Shown piece by piece: positions 50,542 through 60,910 of a stretch of 64,000 nt of DNA (its first letter is position 1; each line of letters starts with the position of its first letter). A model generated the notes under the pieces. It had not been told where the DNA came from. It worked only from the letters and a program-made list of their open reading frames with translations, and searched no databases. Origin of the DNA: Streptomyces sioyaensis (GTDB lineage Bacteria; Actinomycetota; Actinomycetes; Streptomycetales; Streptomycetaceae); assembly GCF_004122735.1 (NCBI RefSeq), contig NZ_SDIF01000019.1, forward strand, positions 32,664 through 96,663, read 5' to 3'. The translations under genes and the position numbers were made by a program.

Positions 50542-52956
50542 TCAGCCGTCCGGCCGCGGAGCCCCCGGATACCGCGGCGGAAACGCCTGCTCGGTCCAGA
50601 TCGTCTTGCCGTACGGCGTGTAGCGCGTGCCCCAGCGCTGCACCAGCTGCGCGACGATGAACAGCCCCCGTCCGCCCTCGTCGTCACTGGCGCTGTACCG
50701 CAGGTGGGGCGAGGTGTGACCGGTGTCGGACACCTCGGTCAGCAGGGTCTGATCGCGCAGCAGCCGCAGGTGCAACGGCCCGGACGCATGCCGTACGGCG
50801 TTCGTCACCAGCTCGCTGACCACAAGTTCGGTCGTGTAGGACAGCTCCTCCAGGCCCCACTCCTGCAGCTGCCGGGTGGCCAGCTCGCGGGCTGTGCCCG
50901 CGGCCGCGGGCTCCGTGGGCAGCTCCCAGGCCGCCACCTGCCGGGCGTCCAGCTCGCGGGTGCGCACCAGCAGCAGCGCCGAGTCGTCGGCGGCCGGCCC
51001 GTCCGGCAGCAGCGCGTCCAGCGCACGGTCGCAGAGCTCGTCCAGCGGCCGGTCGTGCTCGCTCAGCACCCGGCCCAGGATCTCCAGCCCCTCGTCGACG
51101 TCCCGGTCGCGAGCCTCGACCAGCCCGTCCGTGAACAGCGCGATCAGGCTGCCGGCCGGCAGCTCGATCTCCAGGGACTCGAACGGCAGGCCCCCCAGTC
51201 CCAGCGGCGGGCCGGCCGGCAGAGCGGGGAAGGACAGGCCGCGCTCCGGGTCGACGACGGCCGGCGGCAGATGGCCGGCCCGCGCCATGGTGCACCGCCG
51301 CGACACCGGGTCGTAGACGGCATACAGGCAGGTCACACCGATGGTCACATCGTCCGGCGGGCCGCCGTCCCCGGCGGCCGTGGCGGGCCGGCCCTCCGTG
51401 GTGGGGCCCACCAGATCGTCCAGCCGGCTCAGCAGCTCGTCGGGGGACAGGTCCAGCCGGGCCAGGGCGCGGACGGTCGTCCGCAGCCGCCCCATGGTCG
51501 CCGCGGCCTGCAGGCCATGGCCGACCACGTCCCCGACGACCAGCCCGACCCGGGTACCCGACAGGCCGATCACATCGAACCAGTCGCCGCCGACCCCGGC
51601 CCGGTCGTCGCTGGGCAGATAGCGGTAGGCCAGCTCGACGGCGGACTGTGGCGGCAGATGCTGCGGCAGCAGATTGCGCTGGAGGGTGAGCGCGGCCTTG
51701 TGCTCCCGGGCGAAGCGGCGGGCGTTGTCCAGGCACACCGCCGTGCGGATGACCAGCTCCTCGGCGAGTTCGGTCTCCTCCTTGTCGAAGAGCGAGGGAT
51801 GGGAGTCACGGAGGAAGGTGACCAGCCCCATCGGGGTGCCGCCGGCCCGCAGCGGTACGACCAGGGCGCCCTCGTCGCGCACCATCCCGCCCGAGGACAG
51901 GCTGCGGTACTGGAGCGAGCCGGGCGGGTACTCGACGCGGTGCGGCCCCGTCGGCGGGCCGTCCGAGGCGCCGTGGACGGAGCGGGCGGCGACCCGCATC
52001 AGGGTGGGCACGCGGCCGTCGGACCTCCCCGGCTCCTCGCCGTCCAGTACGGACCCGACCAGATCGACGGTGACCAGGGAGGCGAAGTCCGGGACCGTCA
52101 CCTCGGTGATCTCCCGCGCGGTGACGGTCATGTCGAGCGTGGTGCCGATCCGGGCACCGGCCTCCACCAGCAGGTTCAGCCGGCGCTGTGCCTGGTAGCG
52201 GCCGGTGATGTCGAAGGCGTCCTCGCATACCCCGAGCACCTGACCGCGGGCGTTCTGCAGCCGGTAGTAGGCGCAGGACCAGACATGATCGACACCCGGG
52301 TCGGAGGGCAGCTGGCCGACGAGGTGCAGATCGAGGATCGGTTCGCCGGTGTCGATGACCTGGTGCATCACCGCGTCGAGGGTGCGCGGATAGCCGTCGG
52401 TCATGAACTCGGCGTCCGGGTACAGCTCGTCGGCCCGGGCGCCGAGGAACTCCCGCAGCGGCAGCCCGACCTCTCGTATGTACGCGGTGTTCGCCCAGGT
52501 CAGCCGCAACTCCGTGTCATAGATGCCCAGGCTCACCGGGGACTCGGTGGCCAGGCCGTGCAGCATCGCCTGGCGGGACTCCCACATCCGGTGTGCGCCC
52601 AGCTCGGCCGCCACCAGCACCCGGGCCGGCAGGGTGCCGCCGCCGTCGGGCACCTTGGCGAGCGCGCAGATGGCCACCGCCATCCGCAGCAGCCGGCCGT
52701 CGCGGTGCCGCACGGCACGTGACTGGCTGGTGCTCAGCGAGGCGTCCGGCGACTGTTCGGCCCAGGCGTCACCGGCCGGAACCAGCGTTTCCAGGTGACG
52801 TCCGATGATCTCCTCGGGGCGGTAGCCGAGCAGATCCTGGGCGGTCGGACTCCATCCGATGACCGTGTCCTGGGCATCCAGAACCGCTGTGGCCGCCCTG
52901 GTGACGTCGAGGGGACCACGGAAGTCGGCACTCTTCGCCGCGTTCCATGCGTTCAT
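50542..52956 (-). CDS. PAS-PAS-GAF-SpoIIE phosphatase-HATPase regulator
   Basis: An 804-aa multi-domain protein. PAS 1 (about 15-125) has AVLDAQDTVIGWSPTAQDLL and a second PAS (about 135-250) has LGIYDTELRLTWANTAYI. A GAF domain (about 265-435) is followed by a SpoIIE/PP2C phosphatase (about 450-660; DRAGVGGDWFDVIGL, VVGDVVGHGLQAAATM, PPLGLGGLPFESLE, LFTDGLVEARD). A C-terminal HATPase_c of the RsbW type (about 680-790; VVSELVTNAVRHASGP and GGRGLFIVAQL) completes it. Such proteins combine phosphatase and anti-sigma kinase in partner switching with STAS antagonists. The start is unsure: the ATG at 52956 lacks a strong ribosome site. It is divergent from a VOC gene. Confidence 0.92.
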   Translation of the reverse strand: MNAWNAAKSADFRGPLDVTRAATAVLDAQDTVIGWSPTAQDLLGYRPEEIIGRHLETLVPAGDAWAEQSPDASLSTSQSRAVRHRDGRLLRMAVAICALAKVPDGGGTLPARVLVAAELGAHRMWESRQAMLHGLATESPVSLGIYDTELRLTWANTAYIREVGLPLREFLGARADELYPDAEFMTDGYPRTLDAVMHQVIDTGEPILDLHLVGQLPSDPGVDHVWSCAYYRLQNARGQVLGVCEDAFDITGRYQAQRRLNLLVEAGARIGTTLDMTVTAREITEVTVPDFASLVTVDLVGSVLDGEEPGRSDGRVPTLMRVAARSVHGASDGPPTGPHRVEYPPGSLQYRSLSSGGMVRDEGALVVPLRAGGTPMGLVTFLRDSHPSLFDKEETELAEELVIRTAVCLDNARRFAREHKAALTLQRNLLPQHLPPQSAVELAYRYLPSDDRAGVGGDWFDVIGLSGTRVGLVVGDVVGHGLQAAATMGRLRTTVRALARLDLSPDELLSRLDDLVGPTTEGRPATAAGDGGPPDDVTIGVTCLYAVYDPVSRRCTMARAGHLPPAVVDPERGLSFPALPAGPPLGLGGLPFESLEIELPAGSLIALFTDGLVEARDRDVDEGLEILGRVLSEHDRPLDELCDRALDALLPDGPAADDSALLLVRTRELDARQVAAWELPTEPAAAGTARELATRQLQEWGLEELSYTTELVVSELVTNAVRHASGPLHLRLLRDQTLLTEVSDTGHTSPHLRYSASDDEGGRGLFIVAQLVQRWGTRYTPYGKTIWTEQAFPPRYPGAPRPDG

Positions 52957-53101
52957 GGCATCAGCCCAGCCCGGTTCAGTACCTACAGCATCGAGCCGGA
53001 TCAAGACCGGCACAACTGCGCTGCACGAGGACGCGCCCTTGGTGCGGCGGTGCCCCGTCGCTGGCAGAGTGGGAAGGGGTGGTGAGCGACAGGAGGCAGA
53101 T

Positions 53102-53881
53102 GTGAGGTCGGCTTGTGACCCCGTCACCGCGGTACGTGGTGCTCCGTGCTGGGTCAGCCTGATGGCTCACGATCTGGAGGCCGCCCAGAAGTTCTACTCC
53201 GCGGTACTGGGCTGGCGGTTCCGCCCGGCCACTCTCGGCGAGGAGTTCTGCGTCGCGGTGGCCGACGGGGAGCCGGTGGCCGGCATCGGGGCCCTCGCCC
53301 AGAGCTTCCAGGTCGCGGTGGCCTGGACGTCGTATTTCGCGGTGGAGAACGCCGATGAGACCGCGGACCGGATCCGCGAGCGCGGGGCGACGGTCGCCGT
53401 CGGCCCGCTCAAGCTCGGCCCCGGGCGCGCCGCCCTCGCCGCCGACCGCGACGGTGCCACCTTCGGCTTCTGGGAAGGGCAGACGCTGGCCTGGTCGGTG
53501 GGGCAGGGCAATGCGCCCGCCTGTCTGGAACTGCGCACCCGCGATGCCTTCGCCGCCGCCATCTTCTACGCGGAGGTCTTCGACTGGGCCTCCGGGAAGC
53601 CGGGCGGCTGCGACGTGACCTACGAACACGACCAGGTGATCGTCCGCGACGGCACCCACACCGTGGCCACCCTGCGCGGCGGTGCGGTGGAGTCCGCCCC
53701 GGACCCGCGGGTGCGCCCCCGCTGGCATGTCCACTTCCCGGTCGGTGACGTCGAGAAGGTGGCGGCCGCCGCGGTGGCGGCCGGCGGGACGGTCACTCCC
53801 GTGACACCGACCGAGGGCGGGGGCTGGCAGGCCGTCGTCCGCGATCCCGACGGCGGCCTCTTCACCATCACGTCGCCCTGA
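53102..53881 (+). CDS. Two-domain VOC family protein
   Basis: A 259-aa protein with two VOC halves: residues about 12-125 (APCWVSLMAHDLEAAQKFYS ... AADRDGATFGFWEG) and about 135-259 (CLELRTRDAFAAAIFYAEVF ... VVRDPDGGLFTI). The pattern matches the two-domain glyoxalase/hydroxylase family found near antibiotic genes; substrate unknown. GTG start 6 nt after AGGAGG; the frame extends upstream into the SpoIIE promoter without a site. Confidence 0.9.
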   Translation: MRSACDPVTAVRGAPCWVSLMAHDLEAAQKFYSAVLGWRFRPATLGEEFCVAVADGEPVAGIGALAQSFQVAVAWTSYFAVENADETADRIRERGATVAVGPLKLGPGRAALAADRDGATFGFWEGQTLAWSVGQGNAPACLELRTRDAFAAAIFYAEVFDWASGKPGGCDVTYEHDQVIVRDGTHTVATLRGGAVESAPDPRVRPRWHVHFPVGDVEKVAAAAVAAGGTVTPVTPTEGGGWQAVVRDPDGGLFTITSP

Positions 53882-53960
53882 GGGCCTGGCCGCGCCGCAC
53901 CGCGTATCGGCCGTGCACTGCGTATCGGCTCGGCACCGCGCGCATCGGCCCGCACCGCGC

Positions 53961-54003
53961 CTCGGCCCCGCGCCCGTTCACGACGGAAGGGCGCGGGGCC
54001 GAG
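53961..54003. terminator. Bidirectional hairpin terminator
   Basis: Perfect 15-bp arms (53961-53975 and 53989-54003) with a 13-nt loop lie between the convergent VOC and protease genes. Confidence 0.85.
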
Positions 54004-54025
54004 GACGCAGTGGGGTCCGCAGGGA

Positions 54026-55663
54026 TCAGTTCAGGGAATCACCGCTGCCCGCACCGGGGTCAGCGCTGCCGCCGGCTCCCGGGTCCTGGGCACCCGTACC
54101 GGGGTCCTGGGCTCCGGTACCGGGGTCCTGCGCACCGGCTCCCGGGTCCTCCGTTCCGGTACCGGGGTCCTGGGCACCGCCGGCGGCTCCCGGGTCCTGC
54201 GATCCCGCGCCGGCGCTGCCGGCCCCCGCGCTGCCGGCACCGGCGTTTCCCGCGCCGGCGTCGCCGCCGCCCGCGCCGTTGGCACCGCCGGCTCCGTTGG
54301 CGCCGCCCGCGCCGTTCGCACCGCCGGCGCCGTTGTTGCCCCCGGCGCCGTCCCCGGCGCCGATCTCCGCCTTGGTGGCCTTGAGGGCGTCGGTCACCGG
54401 CTGGAAGAAGGTCTCGCCGCCCTGCGTGCAGTCGCCGCTGCCGCCCGAGGTGAGGCCGACCGCCGAGTCGCCGGAGAACATCGAGCCGCCGCTGTCGCCG
54501 GGCTCCGCGCAGACGTCCGTCTGTATCAGGCCGTTGACGATGTCGCCGTTGCCGTAGTTCACCGTCGCGTCAAGGCCGGTGACGGTGCCGTCGTGGACGC
54601 CGGTGGTGCTGCCCGAGCGCTGCACCTTCATGCCCACGGCGGCCTCGGCGGCCTTGGTGATCTTCTGGGTGCTGCCGTTCCCCAGGTCGACCGAGCTCTC
54701 CGGCTTGGCACCGGCGTCGTCGTACTTCACCAGTGCGAAGTCGGTCTTCGGGAACTTGGAGTCGGCGACCGTGCCCAGCGGCTGGCTGCCGCCCTGGTCG
54801 GCCGTCCAGGTCTTGGAGTCGTTGCCGCAGTGACCCGCCGTCAGGAAGGCGGGTGCGCCCTTGACCGTGACGTTGAAGCCCAGCGAACAGCGTGCGTTGC
54901 CGCCGAAGATGGCGCTGCCGCCGACCGGCCCCGCGGCCTGTCCGCCGCCGTCGCCGGCACCACCCGCGTCGCCGGCACCGCCCGCCGCCTGCCCGCCTCC
55001 GCCGGAGCCGGCACCGCCGTTGGCCGCGCCGCCGGACGCCGCGTTGCCAGCGCCGCCGGCCGCCGCGGCCCCGCCGGAGTCCCCGGCACCGCCCGCCGCC
55101 TGCCCGGCACCGCCGCCGGCCGCGCTCCCCGCCTCCCCACCGTCGTACCGCTTGAACTCGCCCTGGGACCGCTTGACGGTGACCATGCCGGCGCCCATGC
55201 CGCCCGTGGTCTTGGTCAGCGTGGCCATCTTCGCGCCGGTGACAGTTCTGTCGGCGACCACCACGATCTTGTTGGTCTTCGGGTCGATCGACCAAGCGGT
55301 GCCGGGGATCGAGGCGTTGTCGCGCAGCGTCTTCGCACCGGCCTTCAGCGCGGTCATGCTGTTCTGCACGACCTTGGCGACGGCGCCCTTGGCCGCGACG
55401 CTCGCGGCGTCGTCCTTCGACAGGACGTTCATGACCAGGTGGCCGTTGCCGCTGTCCAGGTACCACCCGGCGGACTGGTCCCCGAGATCCGCCTTCAGGG
55501 ACGCCGCCAGCTGTGTGGCCGAGTGGGCGCTGAGCGTCTTCGGGGCCGCCGGCTGGTCCTGGCTCGCGTTGGCGTTGGGGAGCAGGATCGCTGCGCCCGC
55601 GATGGCGACCGCAGCGGCGCCGGCGATGGCGCCGGTCCGCTTGTTCACATGTCGGTGGCTCAA
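54026..55663 (-). CDS. Secreted S1 serine protease (streptogrisin-like) with low-complexity insert and tail
   Basis: A 545-aa preproprotein. Signal peptide (about 10-33, AIAGAAAVAIAGAAILLPNA), pro-domain (about 40-172), then an unusual Gly/Ala/Asn-rich linker (about 175-245). The chymotrypsin-fold catalytic domain starts near GPVGGSAIFGG. The triad is His278 (FLTAGHCG), Asp308 (KTDFALVKYDD) and Ser391 (EPGDSGGSMF); the paired Cys typical of streptogrisins are present. After the catalytic domain comes a second low-complexity tail of GANGAGG and DPGTGAQ repeats. The start is the TTG 8 nt after GGAGG; a downstream GTG is an alternative. Confidence 0.9.
   Translation of the reverse strand: MSHRHVNKRTGAIAGAAAVAIAGAAILLPNANASQDQPAAPKTLSAHSATQLAASLKADLGDQSAGWYLDSGNGHLVMNVLSKDDAASVAAKGAVAKVVQNSMTALKAGAKTLRDNASIPGTAWSIDPKTNKIVVVADRTVTGAKMATLTKTTGGMGAGMVTVKRSQGEFKRYDGGEAGSAAGGGAGQAAGGAGDSGGAAAAGGAGNAASGGAANGGAGSGGGGQAAGGAGDAGGAGDGGGQAAGPVGGSAIFGGNARCSLGFNVTVKGAPAFLTAGHCGNDSKTWTADQGGSQPLGTVADSKFPKTDFALVKYDDAGAKPESSVDLGNGSTQKITKAAEAAVGMKVQRSGSTTGVHDGTVTGLDATVNYGNGDIVNGLIQTDVCAEPGDSGGSMFSGDSAVGLTSGGSGDCTQGGETFFQPVTDALKATKAEIGAGDGAGGNNGAGGANGAGGANGAGGANGAGGGDAGAGNAGAGSAGAGSAGAGSQDPGAAGGAQDPGTGTEDPGAGAQDPGTGAQDPGTGAQDPGAGGSADPGAGSGDSLN
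54056..54340. repeat. Tandem coding repeats in the protease C-terminus
   Basis: Short units of about 21-24 bp encode repeated DPGTGAQ (54056-54195) and then GANGAGG-type units (54260-54340). Unit number is likely variable between strains through slippage. Confidence 0.7.
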
Positions 55664-56163
55664 TTGACTGACCTCCAGGGACGCACAGGAACGAGGCACA
55701 CGGGAGGCGGCGGTGCGTCGCGTCAGCTCCCGTGTGGTTGCACTCAGTCCTACGTAGCCCCGTGCACCCGGGTCTCACGGCCACTCAAGCTGTGATGAAT
55801 TCCGACGCTTGCGGTGGCGAACGTTTACACTCCCGAGCCCGACTCGGCCGTCCGGAGCAGCCCGATGCTCACGCACGGGTGGTTCCGAAGGCCGGCGGGT
55901 GCGCCCCCGGGCCGCCCGGCGAACTACTCCTGCGGGCAGCCCGCTGACCTGGGCAGGGTCAGTCCGATGGCTGATTTCCTGCGGTTTCCGCGGTCCGTGT
56001 GAGGCCTGTGACCCGTGGAAACAGCGGGGCGTAAAGGGCAGCTGTGACCGTGCTTAAGAAAACCTCGATGGACCCGGCGGCCGAGGTAGGGAAGATTTCC
56101 TGACGAAGATCGGGCGGCCGGGGCGGGCCCCCGGCAGGTCACGTACGTACGGGAGCCGTTGCG
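55664..56163. other. Intergenic region between divergent protease and tdh genes
   Basis: 500 bp without a gene. It should contain both promoters. An imperfect inverted repeat, GTTTCCGCGG (55984-55993) with CCGTGGAAAC (56013-56022), lies about 145 bp before tdh. I saw no known riboswitch core. Confidence 0.4.
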
Positions 56164-57192
56164 GTGAAGGCGCTGGTCAAGCAGGAGGCAGAGCCGGGGC
56201 TCCGGCTCATGGACGTACCGGAACCGGCCATCGGCCCGGGCGATGTGTTGATAAAGGTCCTGCGCACCGGCATCTGCGGCACGGATCTGCACATCCGCGC
56301 CTGGGACGGCTGGGCCCAGCAGTCGATCGACACCCCGCTGACGATCGGCCACGAGTTCGTCGGCGAGGTGGTGGAGACCGGCCGCGACGTGGCCGACATC
56401 AAGGCCGGCGATCTGGTCAGCGGCGAGGGCCATCTGGTCTGCGGGAAGTGCCGCAACTGCCTGGCCGGCCGCCGCCATCTGTGCCGCGCCACCGTCGGCC
56501 TCGGCGTCGGCCGCGACGGTGCCTTCGCCGAGTACGTGGCGCTGCCCGCCACCAATGTCTGGGTGCACCGTGTCCCCGTCGACCTCGATATCGCCGCCGT
56601 CTTCGACCCGTTCGGCAACGCCGTGCACACCGCGCTGTCGTTCCCGCTGGTCGGTGAGGACGTACTGATCACCGGCGCCGGACCGATCGGCATCATGGCC
56701 GCGGCCGTCGCCCGGCACGCCGGCGCCCGCAACGTCATGATCACGGACGTCAGCGAGCCGCGCCTCGCCCTGGCCCGCAAGGTCGGCGTCAGCCTGGCCG
56801 TCAACGTCGCCGAGACGCCGATCGCCGAGGGCCAGCGCGCACTCGGCCTGCGCGAGGGCTTCGACATCGGACTGGAGATGTCCGGCCGGCCCGAGGCGAT
56901 GCGCGACATGATCGCCAACATGACGCACGGCGGCCGGATCGCGGTCCTCGGGCTGCCCGCCGAGCAGTTCCCGGTCGACTGGTCCCGGATCGTCACCTCC
57001 ATGCTCACCATCAAGGGCATCTACGGCCGGGAGATGTTCGAGACCTGGTACGCGATGTCCGTGCTGCTCGAAGGCGGCCTCGACCTGGCGCCCGTGATCA
57101 CCGGCCGCTATCCGTACCAGGACTTCGACGCCGCCTTCGACGACGCCGCCAGCGGCCAGAGCGGCAAGATCATCCTCGACTGGACCGTCTGA
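56164..57192 (+). CDS. tdh: L-threonine 3-dehydrogenase
   Basis: A 342-aa zinc MDR enzyme that oxidises threonine to 2-amino-3-ketobutyrate with NAD+. Catalytic zinc site [10 protein letters not shown] and [10 protein letters not shown], structural-zinc cysteines [15 protein letters not shown], and Rossmann loop [12 protein letters not shown] are all intact. The [14 protein letters not shown] segment is typical of Tdh. GTG start. It is followed 52 bp later by kbl, the next enzyme of the pathway. Confidence 0.96.
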   Translation: MKALVKQEAEPGLRLMDVPEPAIGPGDVLIKVLRTGICGTDLHIRAWDGWAQQSIDTPLTIGHEFVGEVVETGRDVADIKAGDLVSGEGHLVCGKCRNCLAGRRHLCRATVGLGVGRDGAFAEYVALPATNVWVHRVPVDLDIAAVFDPFGNAVHTALSFPLVGEDVLITGAGPIGIMAAAVARHAGARNVMITDVSEPRLALARKVGVSLAVNVAETPIAEGQRALGLREGFDIGLEMSGRPEAMRDMIANMTHGGRIAVLGLPAEQFPVDWSRIVTSMLTIKGIYGREMFETWYAMSVLLEGGLDLAPVITGRYPYQDFDAAFDDAASGQSGKIILDWTV

Positions 57193-57244
57193 CGCACCGC
57201 TCCCGGCCGGCTCCGTCCCACCCCAATTCCTGGAGAAAATCCTG

Positions 57245-58438
<1,194 letters not shown>

Positions 58439-58473
58439 CGCGGCCCGCGGGCCGCTCCTGCGAAACTGGAAGC

Positions 58474-59382
58474 ATGATCGAAGCACGACGGCTGCACATC
58501 CTCCGTGCGGTGGCCGACCACCGCACGGTCACCGCCGCGGCCGCCGCGCTCTATCTCACCCCCTCGGCGGTCTCCCAGCAGCTGGCCGCCCTGGAACAGG
58601 AGACCGGCCACCGACTGGTGGAGCGCAGCGCCCGCGGCGTGCGGCTGACCGCCGCGGGCGACATCCTGCTCAGCCACGCCAACGCCGTCCTCGCACAGCT
58701 GGAGCGCGCCGAGTCCGAGCTGGCCGCCTACGGCTCGGGAGAGGCCGGTACGGTGACCGTCGCGGCCTTCGCCACCGGCATCGGCCTGGTCGTCGCGCCC
58801 GCGCTCACCGCGCTGGCCGTGACCGCCCCCGGCATCCGGGTCCGTGTCCAGGACGCCGAGGGCGACGCCAGCCTGCTGATGGTCCTCGACCGGCAGGTCG
58901 ATGTGGCGGTGGCCGTGGAATACCGGGGCGCGCCCCGCGCCGACGACCCGCGGCTGACCCGCGTCCCGCTCTACGCCGAGCCGTTCGACGCGGTCCTGCC
59001 GCCCGGCCACCGTCTCGCGGCGGCGGCGCAGGTGGCCGTGGCCGACTTGGCGGGCGACTGCTGGATCGGCCCCTACCCCGGCAACCCCTGCCACGACGTG
59101 GTCGTCCTGGCCTGCGAATACGCCGGTTTCGAGCCGCGGCTGGAGCACTCCTCCGACGACTTCCGCGCCGTCGTCTCGCTCGCCTCGGCCGCGGCGGGGG
59201 TGGCCCTCGTCCCTCGCTCGGCCCTGCGCGACATGGACCTGACCGGCGTGGTGGTCCGTCCCGTCGACGGAGTGGCCCCCACCCGGCGGGTCTTCGCCGC
59301 GGTACGCCGCGGAGCCGAGGACCACCCCCTGCTCCGCCCCGTCCTGGCCGCCCTGCGGGAGGCGGCGGCGCCGCAGGGGTGA
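58474..59382 (+). CDS. LysR family transcriptional regulator
   Basis: A 302-aa LTTR. The N-terminal winged helix is RRLHILRAVADHRTVTAAAA, then LYLTPSAVSQQLAALEQETG. A periplasmic-binding-like effector domain follows (about 90-295). It begins 35 bp after kbl on the same strand, so it may be co-transcribed and sense an amino acid related to threonine catabolism, although most LysR regulators are divergent from their targets. No start ribosome site was needed to set the ATG; homology begins there. Confidence 0.9.
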   Translation: MIEARRLHILRAVADHRTVTAAAAALYLTPSAVSQQLAALEQETGHRLVERSARGVRLTAAGDILLSHANAVLAQLERAESELAAYGSGEAGTVTVAAFATGIGLVVAPALTALAVTAPGIRVRVQDAEGDASLLMVLDRQVDVAVAVEYRGAPRADDPRLTRVPLYAEPFDAVLPPGHRLAAAAQVAVADLAGDCWIGPYPGNPCHDVVVLACEYAGFEPRLEHSSDDFRAVVSLASAAAGVALVPRSALRDMDLTGVVVRPVDGVAPTRRVFAAVRRGAEDHPLLRPVLAALREAAAPQG

Positions 59383-59539
59383 GGGGAGGCCACCGCGCGC
59401 CGCGCGCGCGTACGGACGGCTTCCCGTCCGGCACCCGCCCGGCCGCGCCGGACATGCCGGCCCGGACCGCCCGTGGCAGGCTCGTCACGGCGGCGGCCCG
59501 GTCGGGCGCCGGGGCAACCCCGGTTCGGAGGCGAGGCGG

Positions 59540-60898
59540 ATGTCGGTCGGTCCGGCCGGCCCGGTCGGCCCAGCGGAGGCCACCGAGCCCCAGGATCCGT
59601 ACGCGCCGGTGCGCGACCGCGGATACCTCAAGCTCCTGCTGGTGGCGGCGGCGGTCGGCTTCCCGGTTTGTGCCGTCGCCTTCGGCTTCCTCGCGCTGGT
59701 CCACGCACTGGAACCGCTGCTCTACGACGACCTGCCGCGGGCGCTCGGCTTCGCCGGCCCGCCGATCTGGTGGCCGGTCCCGCTGCTCGTGGTGGCCGGT
59801 CTCCTGGTCGGTCTGACCATCCGTCATCTGCCGGGCCACGGCGGCCATGAGCCGGCCGACGGGCTGTCGCTGAGTGGCGCGCCCCCGCTCTCCGCGCTCC
59901 CCGGTGTCGTGCTCGCGGCCCTGGCCTCCCTCAGCTTCGGCGCGGTGCTCGGCCCCGAGGCGCCGCTGATCGCCCTCGGCGGCGGCCTGGCCCTGGGCGC
60001 CGCGCGGTTGCTGAACCGGGGGATGCCCGCGCAGGCGGCCGCCGCGGTGGGTGCCGCCGGCAGCTTCGCCGCGATCAGCGCACTGCTCGGCTCCCCGCTG
60101 CTCGGCGCGTTCCTCCTGATGGAGGTGTCGGGGCTGGGCGGTCCGATGCTGGGGATCGTGCTGGTGCCCGGCCTGCTCGCGGCCGGGATCGGTGCGCTCG
60201 TCTTCACCGGGCTGGGGGACTGGACCGGCCTGGGGACGTACTCGCTCACGCTGCACGACATCCCCCAGGCCGCGGGGCCGACGGTCCCGGAGTTCGGCTG
60301 GGCGCTGGTCATCGGAGTGCTCGCGGCGTTGGCGGCGACCGGTGTACGGCGGCTCGCGGTGTTCCTCAAGGGCCGTGTCGTCCGCCATCGCGTGCCGGCG
60401 ACGATGCTGGTGGGGCTGGTGGTGGGCGCCCTGGCGGTGGCCTTCGCCGCGGCCACCGGCAAGTCCGCCACCGAGATGCTCTATTCGGGCCAGTCGGCGC
60501 TGGGCTCGCTGTTCCGGGAGAGCGCCGGCTACACGGTGCCGGCGCTGCTGCTGCTGATCCTCTGCAAGGGCCTGGCGTACTGCGCGTCGCTGAGTGCCTT
60601 CCGGGGCGGCCCGATCTTTCCCGCGCTGTTCCTCGGTGCGGCGGGCGGTGTCGTGCTGTCCCATCTGCCCGGCCTGTCGCTCACCCCGGCCTTCGCGATG
60701 GGCGTCGGCGCGATGTGTGTCGCGATGCTCAAGCTCCCGATGACCTCGGTGCTGCTGGCCACACTGCTGCTGGGACGCAGCGGTCTGACCGTGATGCCGC
60801 TGGTCATCGTCGCCGTGGTGGTCTCCTATGTCGTGGTGCTGCGGCTCACTCCGGCCCCCGCGACGAGGGCGCCCACGCCCGCGCCCGGCACCGCCTGA
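59540..60898 (+). CDS. ClC family chloride channel/antiporter
   Basis: A 452-aa ClC protein with the usual internal duplication. Selectivity-filter motifs are present in modified form: FGAVLGPEAPLIALGGG (usual GxEGP is GPEAP) and SAFRGGPIFPALFLGAAGG (usual GxFxP). The conserved Tyr near the C-terminus is not obvious. There is no CBS domain. It could be a Cl-/H+ antiporter or a channel; the gating Glu is present within GPEAP. ATG after GAGGCGG. Confidence 0.9.
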   Translation: MSVGPAGPVGPAEATEPQDPYAPVRDRGYLKLLLVAAAVGFPVCAVAFGFLALVHALEPLLYDDLPRALGFAGPPIWWPVPLLVVAGLLVGLTIRHLPGHGGHEPADGLSLSGAPPLSALPGVVLAALASLSFGAVLGPEAPLIALGGGLALGAARLLNRGMPAQAAAAVGAAGSFAAISALLGSPLLGAFLLMEVSGLGGPMLGIVLVPGLLAAGIGALVFTGLGDWTGLGTYSLTLHDIPQAAGPTVPEFGWALVIGVLAALAATGVRRLAVFLKGRVVRHRVPATMLVGLVVGALAVAFAAATGKSATEMLYSGQSALGSLFRESAGYTVPALLLLILCKGLAYCASLSAFRGGPIFPALFLGAAGGVVLSHLPGLSLTPAFAMGVGAMCVAMLKLPMTSVLLATLLLGRSGLTVMPLVIVAVVVSYVVVLRLTPAPATRAPTPAPGTA

Positions 60899-60910
60899 CC
60901 GCGCGTCCGC

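Noticed and set aside
55664..56163. Glycine or threonine riboswitch before tdh-kbl
   Set aside because: No conserved glycine-riboswitch core could be found; only an imperfect inverted repeat is present.
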